64,000 nt of DNA, from positions 1-64,000 of the forward strand of contig DF239416.1 of NCBI GenBank assembly GCA_000507305.1. The letters are read 5' to 3'. The notes beneath the pieces were generated by a model that was not told the DNA's origin, searched no databases, and worked only from the letters and a program-made list of their open reading frames with translations. Source of the stretch: Breviolum minutum Mf 1.05b.01. Its lineage: Eukaryota; Sar; Dinophyceae; Suessiales; Symbiodiniaceae. Each line of letters begins with the position of its first letter. Position 1 is the first letter of the stretch. A program made the position numbers and the translations under genes. Below, one piece after another: positions 42,894 to 54,386 of the stretch.

Positions 42894-43792
42894 ACATGTT
42901 TTTCTTTTTGTCCGGGAAGATGTCTTTTTGAACCGACCTTTGGAACCTTCAATGGTTCATCGGCAGCCCGAAACCTCCGGATTTTTTGATACCGAAAGGT
43001 GATTTGAATCGACCCTGGAAATCAACTAAATCAAATCCGGTGATGTTCTGTCGATGTGACTCTAACTTTTCGTTTGTTTGAAAATATGTGTTCACTCCTT
43101 TTTATCCTGGCAGGATTCGTGTTCACATGGATTTTTTCTCACCTGGACATTGGTTTCTGATGTTTTTTTCCCTTGAAAAGGTTTCAGCTAATGGTAAATT
43201 GCTTGTTTAGTTTGGTGGTTTGGATTCCTGGATCCCCTTATGAAAAAGGCATTGTTACAAAGGTTTACCCCGATTCGAATCCCAAACCACTGGGCCCCAA
43301 ACCAGCAATTTACATCAATTGACCATTAGCTGAAGCAACGTGTGTTGCACGGTCATGTACCAAGATATGAAAAAATCAAAATCCGCCGAAAGGTTGGGCA
43401 GTTGAGATTGATGGTTGGAGGGATGATTACTCTTCCTCCCACATGGTTCAGTGGAAAATGGGTGTATCTCCAATGTGAGTTTCCTTTCATTTAGGACAAT
43501 TTCCCACGAAACCATGCTAATGGGAGAAGGGGTATGTTCCAAATATTTCCAGTTAGAGCAAGAATTTCCAGTTGATGATATTTCCAAGATATCAATTTGA
43601 ATGATGCTGTTTTTTTCATGTTTTTTTGCAGTTGGGCATGGGTGAACTTCTGCTCGAAGTTAAGAGATGAAAGGAACCCGGTTCTAGGGTTCAACATATC
43701 CCTATAGTTATCAAGTTTACCGGCACGTGACAGGGGGTGTCGCGAAATTATTGCACAACAAAGATTTCAAGGGTTTCCTATAGATCAATGTA

Positions 43793-43879
43793 TACCCTCC
43801 TGGGAACTAACATATCCCCTCCCAAACGTGCTTTTGAAGATGATTGCGTAGGTGGGATATGTCACTTCCCTACAGGGTA
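43793..43879. repeat. Hairpin element, family FB-I
   Basis: TACCCTCCTGGGAACTAACA on the left, GGGATATGTCACTTCCCTAC then AGGGTA on the right. Confidence 0.75.
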
Positions 43880-43954
43880 GTTGATTTAGCTACGTTGACC
43901 AAAAATATCAAACAAATGTAGGTAGATATACCAGTCCAATGGATCCGTCATGGG
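43880..43954. repeat. Hairpin element, family FB-C
   Basis: AAATGTAGGTAGATATACCA and CCAATGGATCC are intact. The left arm (GATTTAGCTACGTTGACC) has decayed. Confidence 0.55.
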
Positions 43955-45394
43955 ACTACAAGCAAAAAAAAATATATATATATATATGAGAGTTGAGCAA
44001 AAGGTCCATGAAAGAAAGGGGTTTCCTTTGCGTAAGACTTTGGGTATGTAATGAACATTCTCGGCTAAAGTTTATTTTTCTGAAATGGCGAAATATTTTT
44101 TTTCTGGCTAAAATTTTGGCGAAAGTTCATGTAGACATTTCTAAATTTGCGTTGTAAATGTATGTGCTTATTGTTTAGTGTGTAGGTTTCATTTTGCAAA
44201 AACTAACTATTGGGCGATTATTCGCGAGAGTTTGGCGAAAGTTTAGCTAAAGCTTGGCGAAAGATGGCCTTCCCTTGAAAGCTAGGTGGCCCAAACTGTG
44301 GACTTGGAAGCTGAGCAAGGACCAACATCTTCAAGCAGAACGTAAATATTTAAGTGCAGCTGCCTCAGAATGAAGTGTGACAAGGGATCAAATCTGAGGA
44401 TATTACCGAATCCATGTTCTTCTTACCAGTCTTGGCCCACATGTACCGCTCAAGATAAACGTGGGGTTTGCTAAAGTTTGGCGACTGATTTTTTTTTCTG
44501 GCGAAGATGGCGTTTTCCACATGAAAGAATCTAGAACAACCTTCATATATATTTTATCTATGTATTTCTGATGAAATTCTGGGGTGTTTACTGAAGATAC
44601 TTGCAATTTTGAAACATATATAAGAATGATCCATAACCTAGAGTCAAAAGCAAAAACTTCCTTCAATAGCTCCTATTCAGAAAAAACTAATTGAAATGCG
44701 TCATTCATGCGTTATAATCCTTGGGTTTTTGACAACATTACAATCAAATTGGCCAGTTCTCAACAAACAAATAGTACCTTGGTACCGTGGTACCTACTGT
44801 GCCAATGGCCCGCAAAAAGTGCCTCCCAAAAAAAACATCAACGGAGTTTCACTTCGCCACAGAGTTGAAATCGATTCGGCGCCTGGAAAAAGATGTGGTG
44901 TGGACTTGTTGATGAACATCCTGAAAAATATGAATTGATGATCTTCAATCAAAAGGCACATCTCCTTTTCTAGGACATTCTTTTCAGGTTCCAGGTCAAA
45001 TTTCTGAATTGTACAATATCCAGTGTATGCATCCCAACTACTTTGAGGTTGTAACTATATACAAAATATCATTGGTGTTGTTTCACCGTTCTTAAGTAGA
45101 TTCTGCGTGTAATTTTGCACTGTTATCTACTGTTCTTGATTTATATGCAATAACTTGAGTACCTTGGGCAACATGCATCACATGAGATTAACCTCCCTGC
45201 AAACCCGGTTGCATCAACCCTCTCCCACGGTTTGTTCTGACCAAGGTCGGTTTTGTGGCTCACCTGAAAAAAACGGAATCCGCGAAAAATTTGCTGTCTG
45301 GGTTTCCCGCTGTTTTTGTAGATCATGTTAATGTGTTCCTTTTTCCTATCCATAATTCATGTAATTCTCTAGTTGCTTGTTCCTTCATATCCAG

Positions 45395-45457
45395 TGACCA
45401 GTTGTGGCCCGCCCAAATTCGCTGTTTTGGAGAACAACAAGCGCCGCAGCAAAAGAA
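45395..45457 (+). CDS. Possible exon, coiled-coil gene
   Basis: TCATATCCAG| opens DQLWPAQIRCFGEQQAPQQK then K, to a GT donor at 45458. It needs two carried bases and leaves two. Another frame (FAVLENNKRRSKRSVCAYG) is also open, so frame and extent are uncertain. Confidence 0.3.
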
Positions 45458-45960
45458 GTGTGTGTGCCTATGGGGTTTGCAGCAAAGAGCAGCGAATCTA
45501 TCTCTCCCAATGATCCAGGCTTCCATCAATTGACTTGAATCTGAGATTTTTATGAAAAGCGTTCTTTTCTTTGTTCCAGGAGTGTTGATTTTAGATGATG
45601 GTTGAAACACCAGCCATCCCCTTTACAAAACCATCTTCAAAATCACATTCACCGAAACTTCGGTTCTTAAATCCTTCGCGGTTTCGACTTCACCCAAAAG
45701 CTATCACCTAATGGTTGGCGATTTTAGATCCCAGTGACTTGAGGACTTGAATCGAGATGTCGGCCCCGGCCTCCTGTCAATGTGGCGACGTTCGTTTTTG
45801 GGGAGTGGTTTTCCGAAATAATCTTTTAGCCTATCCGTCCGTTAAGGAAGATGTTGAATCAGATTCCAAACCACCAAAATGTTTATCTAAAATAATCCAA
45901 TTCCTTCTCCACTGATTTGTCGGAACCGGCACAAATTTTAACGGACGAATTGCTTTGCAG

Positions 45961-46011
45961 ATCGCCGATCCGTGGAAGTTGCCCCCTGGAATCAGAAACT
46001 GATTTTGGAAG
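45961..46011 (+). CDS. Possible exon, coiled-coil gene
   Basis: GCTTTGCAG| precedes 51 bases to GGAAG|GTTATT. The frame that fits the previous candidate reads SPIRGSCPLESETDFG. Alternatives are open, so confidence is low. Confidence 0.3.
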
Positions 46012-46189
46012 GTTATTTATGTTATTTTAAATGTTCAAGAAATCCTATTTCCAAGTGGTTTAACACGATATTGAAACGTGGCAGCTTCAAATGTTGAAAA
46101 CCGAACCCTTCTCAAAAATATTGATGAAATTAAGCCAATTCAACTTCCACACAATTTAAGGGTGTAATACTTGTTTGTGTCTTTACCAC

Positions 46190-46310
46190 GTTTCCCCCTG
46201 TCAACCATGTCCACAATGACTTGGTTGCGCAGTTGTGGCTATTGCTTGCTACGTCGTGGTCTCCGTTGTGAACAACGTTGCCGCATGCGGCAGAGAAGTG
46301 TATGGCTACA
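46190..46310. other. GC-rich patch open in all three plus frames
   Basis: One frame is Cys/Arg-rich (MTWLRSCGYCLLRRGLRCEQ). Another reads like a membrane helix (AVVAIACYVVVSVVNNVAA). A CAG|G acceptor and no clear donor are seen. It may hold an exon, but I cannot assign it. Confidence 0.3.
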
Positions 46311-46320
46311 GGAGCTCATT

Positions 46321-46457
46321 TGAACAATGCGAAAAAAAACTGGTTGTTTAGGGTTTTCTAGGGGATTATATTATTATATTACCCAGTTATTTGGGGATTA
46401 TAATAAACCATTATAAAAAGAATCCCTATGAAACAACCAGTAGTTAATGGAAAGATA
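46321..46457. repeat. Hairpin element, family FB-E
   Basis: AACTGGTTGTTTAGGG and CCCTATGAAACAACCAG, with GGGGATTATAATAAACCATT inside. Confidence 0.75.
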
Positions 46458-48179
46458 CCAAGGCTGGATGCCACCTTTTCCGGACCAAGATGAATTTGGG
46501 AGGTTTACGGTTTACCCCCAAATTCCTTGGAAAATTACCAAACCTTCCCCGACATTTCCGGCATGTTTTATATATTGGATTTAACATATCAAAGTGCAGG
46601 GCTTTGCTGAAATCCAATTTTCGTTTCTCACCTCCGCTTCAGGAGCTCTTTGTTTTTCTAGCCTTTGGATGGATTGTCAAACTCAGTGGCAAAATTGCAA
46701 GGTGCGAAGCAAAAATTGAGGTTGGAAAACGTCTCTCAGGAGTGAATAACATGCTGCAAAAAAAATGAGTTGTTTATTGTTGAAGAAATATTGCACGAGT
46801 TGATATTAGAGAAGATCCTACTTTTATACAAAGGTATATTTGTTACAACCTGATTTCATATTATGTCGAATGCCTATGCTAGTTGGACTGTTAAACTTCA
46901 AGGGAGTACGATTTTGGAGACCCTTTGAAAGTGATTTTCCCTTTTACCTTTTTCGTGGGATATGTGACTGTTTCCTGGAGAGTAAATCCAAGAGAGATTT
47001 CCAACAGAGACTGATTTGAATTTCCAGATGCCCCTTTGGAGTTTTGGGGTTCTAAGCTTTGAGACTCATGTTGTGCACGCAAATGGACAGATGAAGACAC
47101 AGTTTCATGCAGCTATTGTGGTTGGTTCATGCTTTTCCATGGTGCACAAAAGTGATAGAACTACACGAGTATCATGATAACTTGCTGCAGATGTGGATGT
47201 ATCTCATCTTCTTGTTTTGTTGGTTGACCAATCAACCATATTACATGGTCGACCTAGTTTATGGGTGGTTTTGAGACCCCCGATGAGACGCAGACATGGC
47301 ACAAGTCACAAGTCAAAAGATCCAAAAGTCGTCAAGGACTACCCCCCTGCGAAAAAGCATATCCTTTTGCCAAGGCACTTTTGAAGTTTTCTCCAGGTGG
47401 GATATGTTAGTTCCCTGGGAGGTATAAAATATCGAAATATCAGCCCCAGATTAATAAACCCCCGTGCGTGTCAAGATGTTTAAATAAGGGTCCTAAAAGT
47501 GATCAACCGCATGGACAAGGTGTGAAAAAATCTATTATGGCTTAACATTACGGCCCTTCTGATAGGAAAATGACGACTTGAGATTCGGTCTTGGTACGTG
47601 CGTGTGCATAGATGTTTCCCAATCAGGAATCAGCATGGAACCCATGTTTTCCCATGCTGGATGAGTAACGCAGTGTTGGCAGTTGTTTAAATAGGTATAC
47701 CGTACAGATGACCCCATGCCAATCAGTTCGCAGGTGTATCTTCAAGATTTGTTGCGAAAAGAAGGTGCCAATGATGGGAAGGAAAAGTGAGAAAACATGG
47801 TTCGAGCCATGCTTTGTTTTCATAGCTTGGGGGGATTTGGGGGTTTTGAAGGTGAATTCTAATGCCAAGATCGGAATTTTGGTAAATTGTCAACTAATTG
47901 TAGTCACTTTTCCAGGGGGAAACTCTCCCAGATGGGTTGTTTTTCTTCAGGGATTTTTTCCCAAATTCACCTCGATTCAGGTTGCTGAAGTACTATTCTA
48001 TCCCCGGCTATGTTGTCATGTTGTTTCTATTTGTTACATGGATATATAAGGATACCATGGATACTTTCAGGTGTCACATGTATGATATGTACTGCATATT
48101 GTTTCTGCTTGAAATATTTGAAAAGTCAAACAACCTCGCCCAAAAGAGGTTTAGGATGAAGAAAATCTACTTAAATGAC
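46458..48179. other. Intron, little recognisable
   Basis: One FB-I right half (about 47336-47427, ending GGGATATGTTAGTTCCCTGG) is seen. Several open frames of 60-110 codons have no coding character that I trust. Confidence 0.4.
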
Positions 48180-48273
48180 TACCCTCCAGGGGATTAACAT
48201 ATCCCACCTTGGGAAAAGGAAAATCATCTTCAAAATGCCATTTTTGGGGGATATGTTAGTTTCCTGGAGGGTA
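48180..48273. repeat. Hairpin element, family FB-I
   Basis: TACCCTCCAGGGGATTAACA and ATGTTAGTTTCCTGGAGGGT end in TA. The core AAAAGGAAAATCATCTTCAA is typical of the family. Confidence 0.85.
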
Positions 48274-48319
48274 ATATTATTAGTGAAATATCATCAATCA
48301 CAGTCATTTGGCGTTTATC

Positions 48320-48436
48320 TACCCTCCCGAAGTTTAACAGCTCGCCCCTGAAAAGTTACCGGGCCCCCAAAAGGAAAGTAGTCTTCCAACCGCCATTTCC
48401 ATTTTTCGGGAGCTACGTCAAACTTCCGGGGGTGTA
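48320..48436. repeat. Hairpin element, family FB-G
   Basis: TACCCTCCCGAAGTTTAACA and CGTCAAACTTCCGGGGGTGT end in TA. The core is CAAAAGGAAAGTAGTCTTCC. Confidence 0.75.
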
Positions 48437-48490
48437 TCTTATATGTGTATATTGCTCAAACCATTGGTGAACTTTAATGTCAGCATCCAC

Positions 48491-48712
48491 GGCACTGGTA
48501 TAATTTCCCTACGTGTATCATAAGAAATCAAGCATTCATGTATAATTCGATGTCCCAGGAAGTTAGTCAAAGGTTAGGATCAGTGGGTTATAGCCCTAAT
48601 ATACCCCATTTATAAGTATAGGCAGTATAGGTTATAACCCATTTACTAACCATTGATCCTAACTTCCTGGGACATCCAAGTAGATAATATACAATCGTCC
48701 CATGGATGGTAT
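48491..48712. repeat. FB-C hairpin element split by an FB-B element
   Basis: The left half of FB-C (CACTGGTATAATTTCCCTAC to GCATTCATGTA) and the right half (GATAATATACAATCGTCCC to ATGGATGG) flank a complete FB-B copy at 48549-48682. Confidence 0.65.
48549..48682. repeat. Hairpin element, family FB-B
   Basis: GATGTCCCAGGAAGTTAG and CTAACTTCCTGGGACATCCA end in AGTA. A near-perfect foldback inserted in an FB-C element. Confidence 0.85.
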
Positions 48713-48764
48713 ACGTTTGGGATGTCCACCCTGCAGACATTTGCCACAATTGTTGGCATGGGAG

Positions 48765-48796
48765 GTCAGAAGAAAAAGCCGGGGAGCTCGAACAGC
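48765..48796 (+). CDS. Possible 32-nt exon, coiled-coil gene
   Basis: CATGGGAG|G opens SEEKAGELEQ to CAGC|GTGG. The residues fit the coiled-coil style of the gene, but one base is left over, which does not chain simply with the phase-0 exon at 48979. Confidence 0.3.
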
Positions 48797-48978
48797 GTGG
48801 ATTTTTTCGTTCAGGAGGTGCCAAAAATTTTGAATCCAAGACGATCATAAATTCCATAGGAAAGTTAAATACCATGAAAAAAATCTTGGAATATTGATGT
48901 ATATATTGTAAACATAGGTGTGTGTTTGTTCACTTGTGTTTTTGTGTGTTTTTGAGCACTTGTTCCTGATGTGTCCAG

Positions 48979-49095
48979 TATGTTCAGATTCGTTTGCGGA
49001 CTTCTCGCCTTCGATGGGAAATCGATGCCCTCATAGCCATGGAGCTGGGGGGCTCCACTGAAAATGGGTGGAATTTACCAAGGAGCTACCAACCA
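48979..49095 (+). CDS. Candidate exon, coiled-coil gene
   Basis: GTGTCCAG| opens thirty-nine codons, YVQIRLRTSRLRWEIDALIA then MELGGSTENG and on, to CCA|GTAGGC, phase 0 to phase 0. The helix is amphipathic. A second frame is open but ends sooner. Confidence 0.5.
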
Positions 49096-49495
49096 GTAGG
49101 CATGCAAGGACTTTGAAGATCAACATCAAACTTGCGCTACGGTGTTTTTTTGGGTTGCTGGTTGTCATTGTTTGAATGCTTCCTTTTGTTTAATTTGCGG
49201 GTTGTATTTCCGTTTTGTTTGGATCAGTTCCGAAGGAAATGCATTTCTAGAGTGGCCCTTGGGAAAGATTCAAGAAAACGGGCACCACAATCTCAACCAT
49301 TTCTTTGGTGATCAGGCGATCACTCTTCCCCATTCACAGGTCCCGGTCCATGACTCGAAAACATAGCATTTTGGCAACAGGGGATTCTTCCGAGTGACCT
49401 GTTTGGGGGTGGTTTTATGCGTGACCTCTATGTGGGGGATCAATCCGGGGTCACTGCGAAGAAGCTGGATTTTTTTTCAGTTTCCATGGGTTGTG

Positions 49496-49637
49496 TTTGG
49501 ATGTCCCGGACAGGAAGTGCTGGTAAAAGGTTAGGATCAGTGGGTTAGTTAACCCCAATTCATCCCCCAGTTCTAAGTAGGTGAAATAACCCATTGATCC
49601 TAACCATTGATCCTAACTTCCTGCGACATCCAAGTGG
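49496..49637. repeat. Hairpin element, family FB-B
   Basis: TTTGGATGTCCCGGACAGGA to TTCCTGCGACATCCAAGTG, with GGATCAGTGGGTTAGTTAAC inside. Confidence 0.7.
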
Positions 49638-49803
49638 GAAGGGGGATCATTTGTCATCACCATGATGACATGTTGCTATGGCGATCACCGAACCCAAAAG
49701 CTGCCTCACATTTTTTACCCCTCAGTTCCCTCCAAGAAAGATGAACAATATTAGGAACGCTGATCATTCGGGGTTTGGAACTTCAACATTTTGCCAGAAT
49801 TAT

Positions 49804-49860
49804 TGGGTGTTTCCTTAAATGGTGGTACCCCCATTTCACGCCTCAAGTGCTGATCATTTT
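49804..49860. repeat. Hairpin element, family FB-J, left half
   Basis: TGGGTGTTTCCTTAAATGGT then GGTACCCCCATTTCA. The right half is not found. Confidence 0.5.
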
Positions 49861-50523
49861 TTAGTAGGAAAAAATCCATGGTTGTTGGGTATCAGCATTT
49901 TAGAGTATATTTTAGGAAATCCCCAATTGAATAAATCGAATGGCCACTATTAAATTAAGCCAATACTAGTGGGAGATCTCAGTTCTTGAACCTCCAAGGC
50001 GACGGGACGACGAGACCTCCGTCAGAAGCTCAATGTGGAACAGGAGGATCAGGAGGGGTTTTCCACAGGATTGTATACCTTGGTTTCGGCGTGAACCAAA
50101 CGCAGAAAATGGAGTTCTAACATAGTGTTGCTCAGTCGAGGTTACTCATCCTCACAGATACATGATTCAACATGGAAGTCTGGATAAATACTGGAATTGT
50201 GAATTCCTCTCACTGAAAATGGAGGGTTCTTCGATTTCGCAAATTGAGATGTTTCGTCTTAAAACGCGATAAACATGATGAAGGGATAGTAGTCACCTGC
50301 TACACAAAGAGGATATTCAATTTAGCCCGGTCCTTGTGTATTAGACCTATCATATCAGATATCTATCATAATGTAACATGCCAATAGTCTTGACGTGATC
50401 AATATTTCAGTTTCAGAGATATTGACAACTTGTTTCCAGCCAGAGTTGTTGACAACTTGTTTCCAGCCAATGAGGAGCTTAAATAAATGGAGCACCGAAT
50501 TCTGTTGTTTTTTTTCACCTCAG

Positions 50524-50583
50524 GTAAGAATCAAGTTACCGTTTGGGCAAACAGCTGCAAACTTCCGTCCCCCGCGAAGTTTG
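50524..50583 (+). CDS. Candidate 60-nt exon, coiled-coil gene
   Basis: TTTTTTTCACCTCAG| and TTG|GTAAGT are the best splice-site pair on the plus strand. Twenty codons read VRIKLPFGQTAANFRPPRSL, phase 0 to phase 0. This piece is not helical and may be a linker or part of a folded domain. Confidence 0.55.
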
Positions 50584-50848
50584 GTAAGTTGACATTTTCC
50601 ATATTATGGAAGTTGTGGCATATCGACTTTTTACCCTCGTAAAACCCGTATCATCATTGAAATCCGTGATGCTCCCAAATTATTTGGTTGACAAACTATG
50701 GAAAGAAACCAACAATCTACTGTATCCAAATTGTACTGCGGGAGGATTCCATGACTGTTAGAATCTGAGATGAAAATTTTGGGGTGCAGATCATTTGGAA
50801 GGGGAACAGCCCGATCCTTAGGGGACCAAAGCATAGTTCCTAAATAGT

Positions 50849-50942
50849 TACCGTCCCTGAAACTAACATGGCACCTGTGGTTGGAAGACTAGTTTCCTTT
50901 CATGAGTTCTATTCGGTTCTATGTTAGTTTCATGAAGGGTAC
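50849..50942. repeat. Hairpin element, family FB-G
   Basis: TACCGTCCCTGAAACTAACA and CTATGTTAGTTTCATGAAGG end in GTA. It is followed at once by an FB-F right end (GGAATGATCCTCCAAGTAG). Confidence 0.75.
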
Positions 50943-51016
50943 TAAGTGGAATGATCCTCCAAGTAGCCCCCTATGACTTCATCCTAAAGCTACTTGGATC
51001 TTGCCTCGTCGCCAAG

Positions 51017-51075
51017 TCGCTGCGCGGCTTTGCAACGAACTCTCAACAGATGCTACGCCATGCCGTCGAGAATTG
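51017..51075 (+). CDS. Possible exon, frame uncertain
   Basis: CGCCAAG| to AATTG|GTGAAA holds GC-rich sequence open in two frames: SLRGFATNSQQMLRHAVEN (phase 0 entry) or AARLCNELSTDATPCRREL. The first fits the phase of the exon before. Confidence 0.35.
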
Positions 51076-51672
51076 GTGAAACACAAAGACTGATGCAGTG
51101 AAGTCAAAATTCAGGGGTCATTAAATTACCAATATTGGGCGGATCAAAATGGGATAAAAACAACGCAAATCCATAATGTTGAGGAGTTTCCCATCAAAAA
51201 TAAAGCCTTGCTTGTTTGAGTTGGTGTGATATAATGCCCCCTGTTATTCGGAGGAATTGGTGAGATACATTAGGGGACCAGTTTACTATTCCAATCATCC
51301 AACATATTCGGGCAAGATTGAAGGTCCTCCTAGTTTTGAGCTATACTGTTATCATCCTACACAAATCATTTTTGTTTGCACCTATCTGATGGCATTCCTA
51401 CAACCCCAAAGATAGGTTATATACATGCATTATTTCCAGTGTTTTGCATTGTTTGGTCACTGTCCAAACCCCCTTTTGTTTGATTAGTAAAGGGGTCGGA
51501 CTCTTGGAAAAAAATAACTGAAATAGAAAAAGCACCTTTGATGATGGGATAAGGGCTAATGATTTTATGATGATTATGACTAAGTACACTTGAGATGGAC
51601 ATTCTGATTCTGCAAGTAACCTGAGCCCCTTTTCCTCGCAGTCGACATGTCAAATATGGGCGGTTCTCCATA

Positions 51673-51770
51673 GTTAAAATAGTGGTACCCCCAAATCATC
51701 CATTTTAATAGGGTTTTTCATTATAAACCATCCATTTTGGGGTACCCCTATTTTCGGAAACATCCAAATA
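51673..51770. repeat. Hairpin element, family FB-J
   Basis: GTGGTACCCCCAAATCATCC and ATCCATTTTGGGGTACCCCT are the inner arms. The left terminal box is shortened and the right is TTCGGAAACATCCAAATA. Confidence 0.7.
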
Positions 51771-52883
51771 GCACATGTTGCTTCCCGAATTTAGACCTGA
51801 TGACCAAGTCATATAGGCAAAGATACTGTATAGTCAGTTGGGTGCTGGACGTTTCACCATGATTTTTTGTGTCCCAACTTTTTCCCTTAGTGAATTATAC
51901 CGATTTCACACGACTGAGAATTCCATGTGCATAGTTAATTGGGTGCTTCCTGCTAAAGAGACCTTTGTTCAGCTTTGTAAATTGTCATCCTTTGCCCAGA
52001 TGAATCAACTTGGATTGGCTCAATGCTGAAAAGCTTACAGAATCTCTGTGTGTGTGCGTCGTGTTCTTCTTAAATCAAAGAATGGGTTCCTGACCTCACC
52101 CCAAAAGGTAGCTAAGGAAGGGAATCCCTTTATTTCAGGGAAATCTGGGTTGATGAAATATACATTATAATTTGGCCAGATTTTTGTTGAATATTTGATG
52201 TGTATCATAACTGATGAACACCCTTGAAAAACAAAAACAACCTGGGGTGAGCCTGACTGGAGATGATTTGAGTCATGTTTTTCTCAGCCAGATCTGGCGG
52301 GCATTCATGTATTGGACAGGCGAAACGGGGGGGATGGTGGCACCAACCGGTCAGTCGGTCTAGCAGATTGATGGATAGGTCACCTGAGGTTTTTTGTTGA
52401 AGAATCACCTATATTTTGGGGGTTGCCAAGACGTGGTTCACAATATGTAAATCATCTAATTCTTCACTTTTTTTGAAGGGAACCCTATCAACCTTCATTC
52501 ATGCGCTGTGAACCAGTGTTTGGCAGGGCCCAACCTATATTAGACATTCTTGAAAATGATGTTGTTTGAATGAAAGATAAGGCAATTCCATCGCGGAACG
52601 TTGAAGAAATTTCCATGGATGGTTTCATGACACCATAACTTGCAAAAGTACTTGTTCAACACGTCAATCCGTTTACGCTTTTACCAGAGCTGCTGTTGAC
52701 AATCAAACCGCAAAATCAATCAAAATAATCAACCAAATGACTCAACACTACCCAACTGGAACTCACAATTCAGTATAGAATATAGTCATTGGGATAGTGA
52801 GTCATATACCCTATGGATCCTTATGGTATAGACCATATAGAGTCAACACTACCCTGATATATATGATTATAATTTATAGTATA

Positions 52884-52995
52884 TACACCTGAATCCTCCA
52901 ACAAGGGTCTGAAAGTTGAGCCCCCCAACAAAAACCACCAAACGGCAGACCTGAATTTTTTTCCTGACACCGTTTCACGGAGGGTCGAGTGGTAC
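52884..52995. repeat. Hairpin element, family FB-K
   Basis: TACACCTGAATCCTCCAACA on the left, GGTCTGAAAGTTGAGCCCC inside, ACGGAGGGTCGAGTGGTAC on the right. Confidence 0.6.
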
Positions 52996-53592
52996 GGTAA
53001 AACTCATTTGCCAGGTCTTTTTTGGGGAGTTTCAGGTGTAAGGTTGGTCTGCATTGCGGCATGATTTGAGGAGGTTATTTAAGTCCTTAGTCCTTGGTCC
53101 TTACCTATGCTGAAAATTATAGCAATCCAGTTTGGGAGTTCGCTGGAATCCCCATGGTATAACTGTATAACCATGAAACATGCTTAAAACATATATTTGA
53201 AACCACACCCAGCAGTCGGGCCACGCACGCTTCCGGCATGATCCCTCAAACTCCACTTGTAAGAGGTACTGCCATATTTGCAACCACCGCTGCAACGATC
53301 CTGTTTAGATACATTTAGAGATGGGTGAATTTGAAGGGAGATGTCAAGGGTGACCTGACATTTCAGAATTTTCATGTATTTGAAGGTTGTTGAAACGTGA
53401 TCACTTCACCCAGAATGATTCACTGAAAGCTCGGTGCAATTATTGTAGATCATTTCTTATACTCCGGATGGTCCAAGCCAAGCCACTATTCTACTCAAAT
53501 TATAGCGACCAAACAGCCGAGTCACCCCAAATGGTGGTGTAGGGAGGGAACACCCTCAAACTGCCGGGAACATTCAGGTTTAGGAATTATAG

Positions 53593-53690
53593 CTAGGTGG
53601 TGGTTTGAAACATGTTTTATGTGTACCTCTACCTGGGGACATGATCCAATTTGACTAATAATTTTCAACGGGGTTGAAACCACCAACAAG
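53593..53690. repeat. Hairpin element, family FB-A
   Basis: CTAGGTGGTGGTTTGAAACA to GGTTGAAACCACCAACAAG. Confidence 0.8.
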
Positions 53691-53877
53691 ATAGTATATA
53701 ATTTGCCCACAATATTTGGGTTATCACTCAATCTAAGGCCATCGTTGAAACTTGAGATCAAGATTACCGCCTATGGTTCAGAGAATTCCGGCTGTCACCA
53801 CTCAGTGTTGAGGTTGCTATAGTTTATCCCCAATATTTACCGGGTTTGATTTTGGCATCATCCAAAACGGCGGAAAG

Positions 53878-53978
53878 TTTGAACTCGCCACTCACTCAAC
53901 CAACTCTTCCAACCCCCCAAACGCCGAAGCACCGCACCACAAGCAGCGATGGAAGACCTGCAGGCCTTGGTCGTTTCG
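53878..53978 (+). CDS. Possible exon, proline/threonine-rich
   Basis: GGAAAG| opens a GC-rich region of about 250 bases with three open frames. The one whose phase fits the next exon (one base left, G) contains SPLTQPTLPTPQTPKHRTTS then GRPAGLGRF and uses the donor TTTCG|GTGGAG. Other frames, one with an internal ATG (MEDLQALVVSVEIAV), cannot be excluded. Confidence 0.35.
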
Positions 53979-54225
53979 GTGGAGATCGCAGTGATGCCTT
54001 TGATGCCAAGGTGCCTTGTCCTCGGATAATTCCCAATTCTTCGGCGCGCGTTGGTGTGGGAATGAACGGAGGAGTTGAACAACCATTTCTTTTGCTGGGG
54101 GGGAGGATTTCGAAATTGAGATCATATACTTTTGTTTGTTCAAATTGTGTTTTGTTTAATGGATTCTAGCAATGTAAATGGCCATTAAAGCACCGTTTGG
54201 GGAAGATTTGTTTTTTTGTTCCAAG

Positions 54226-54386
54226 GACCTCAAAGCAAATCTAAGTGGGAGCAGTGCTTGCTGTTGATGGTTTTCGGAGAAATCCGACGGTTGCACCAGC
54301 TGAGATTGATACAAAACTCAATTACAGAAATGGTCGAGATTCTCAATTATCAACTGGAGCAGGATGCGAATTTCGGATCCTATCAG
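54226..54386 (+). CDS. Candidate exon, coiled-coil gene
   Basis: TTTTTTTGTTCCAAG|G opens PQSKSKWEQCLLLMVFGEI then RRLHQLRLIQNS, ITEMVEILNYQLEQD and ANFGSYQ, to CAG|GTCCAA. Fifty-three full codons plus two carried bases, leaving in phase 0. Strongly helical, with hydrophobic spacing. One of the most convincing exons. Confidence 0.6.

Larger units (their letters stand above)
42894..45394. other. Intron or spacer, two hairpins and a diffuse motif repeat
   Basis: Adjacent FB-I and FB-C elements lie at 43793-43954. An inverted pair around GGTGGTTTGGATTC/GAATCCCAAACCACT lies at about 43213-43305. Scattered TTTGGCGAAAG-type repeats occur at 44060-44520. No coding sequence is supported. Confidence 0.4.
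51076..53877. other. Long intron stretch with hairpin repeats
   Basis: FB-J (51673-51770), FB-K (52884-52995), FB-A (53593-53690) and a decayed FB-D (about 53765-53870) are present. A weak exon candidate lies near 53211-53254 (before GTAAGA). The rest is AT-rich and featureless. Confidence 0.4.

Noticed and set aside
43213..43310. tRNA-like T-loop sequence (GATTCGAATCC)
   Set aside because: The surrounding bases form a simple inverted repeat (GGTGGTTTGGATTC against GAATCCCAAACCACT), not a cloverleaf with acceptor, D and anticodon arms.
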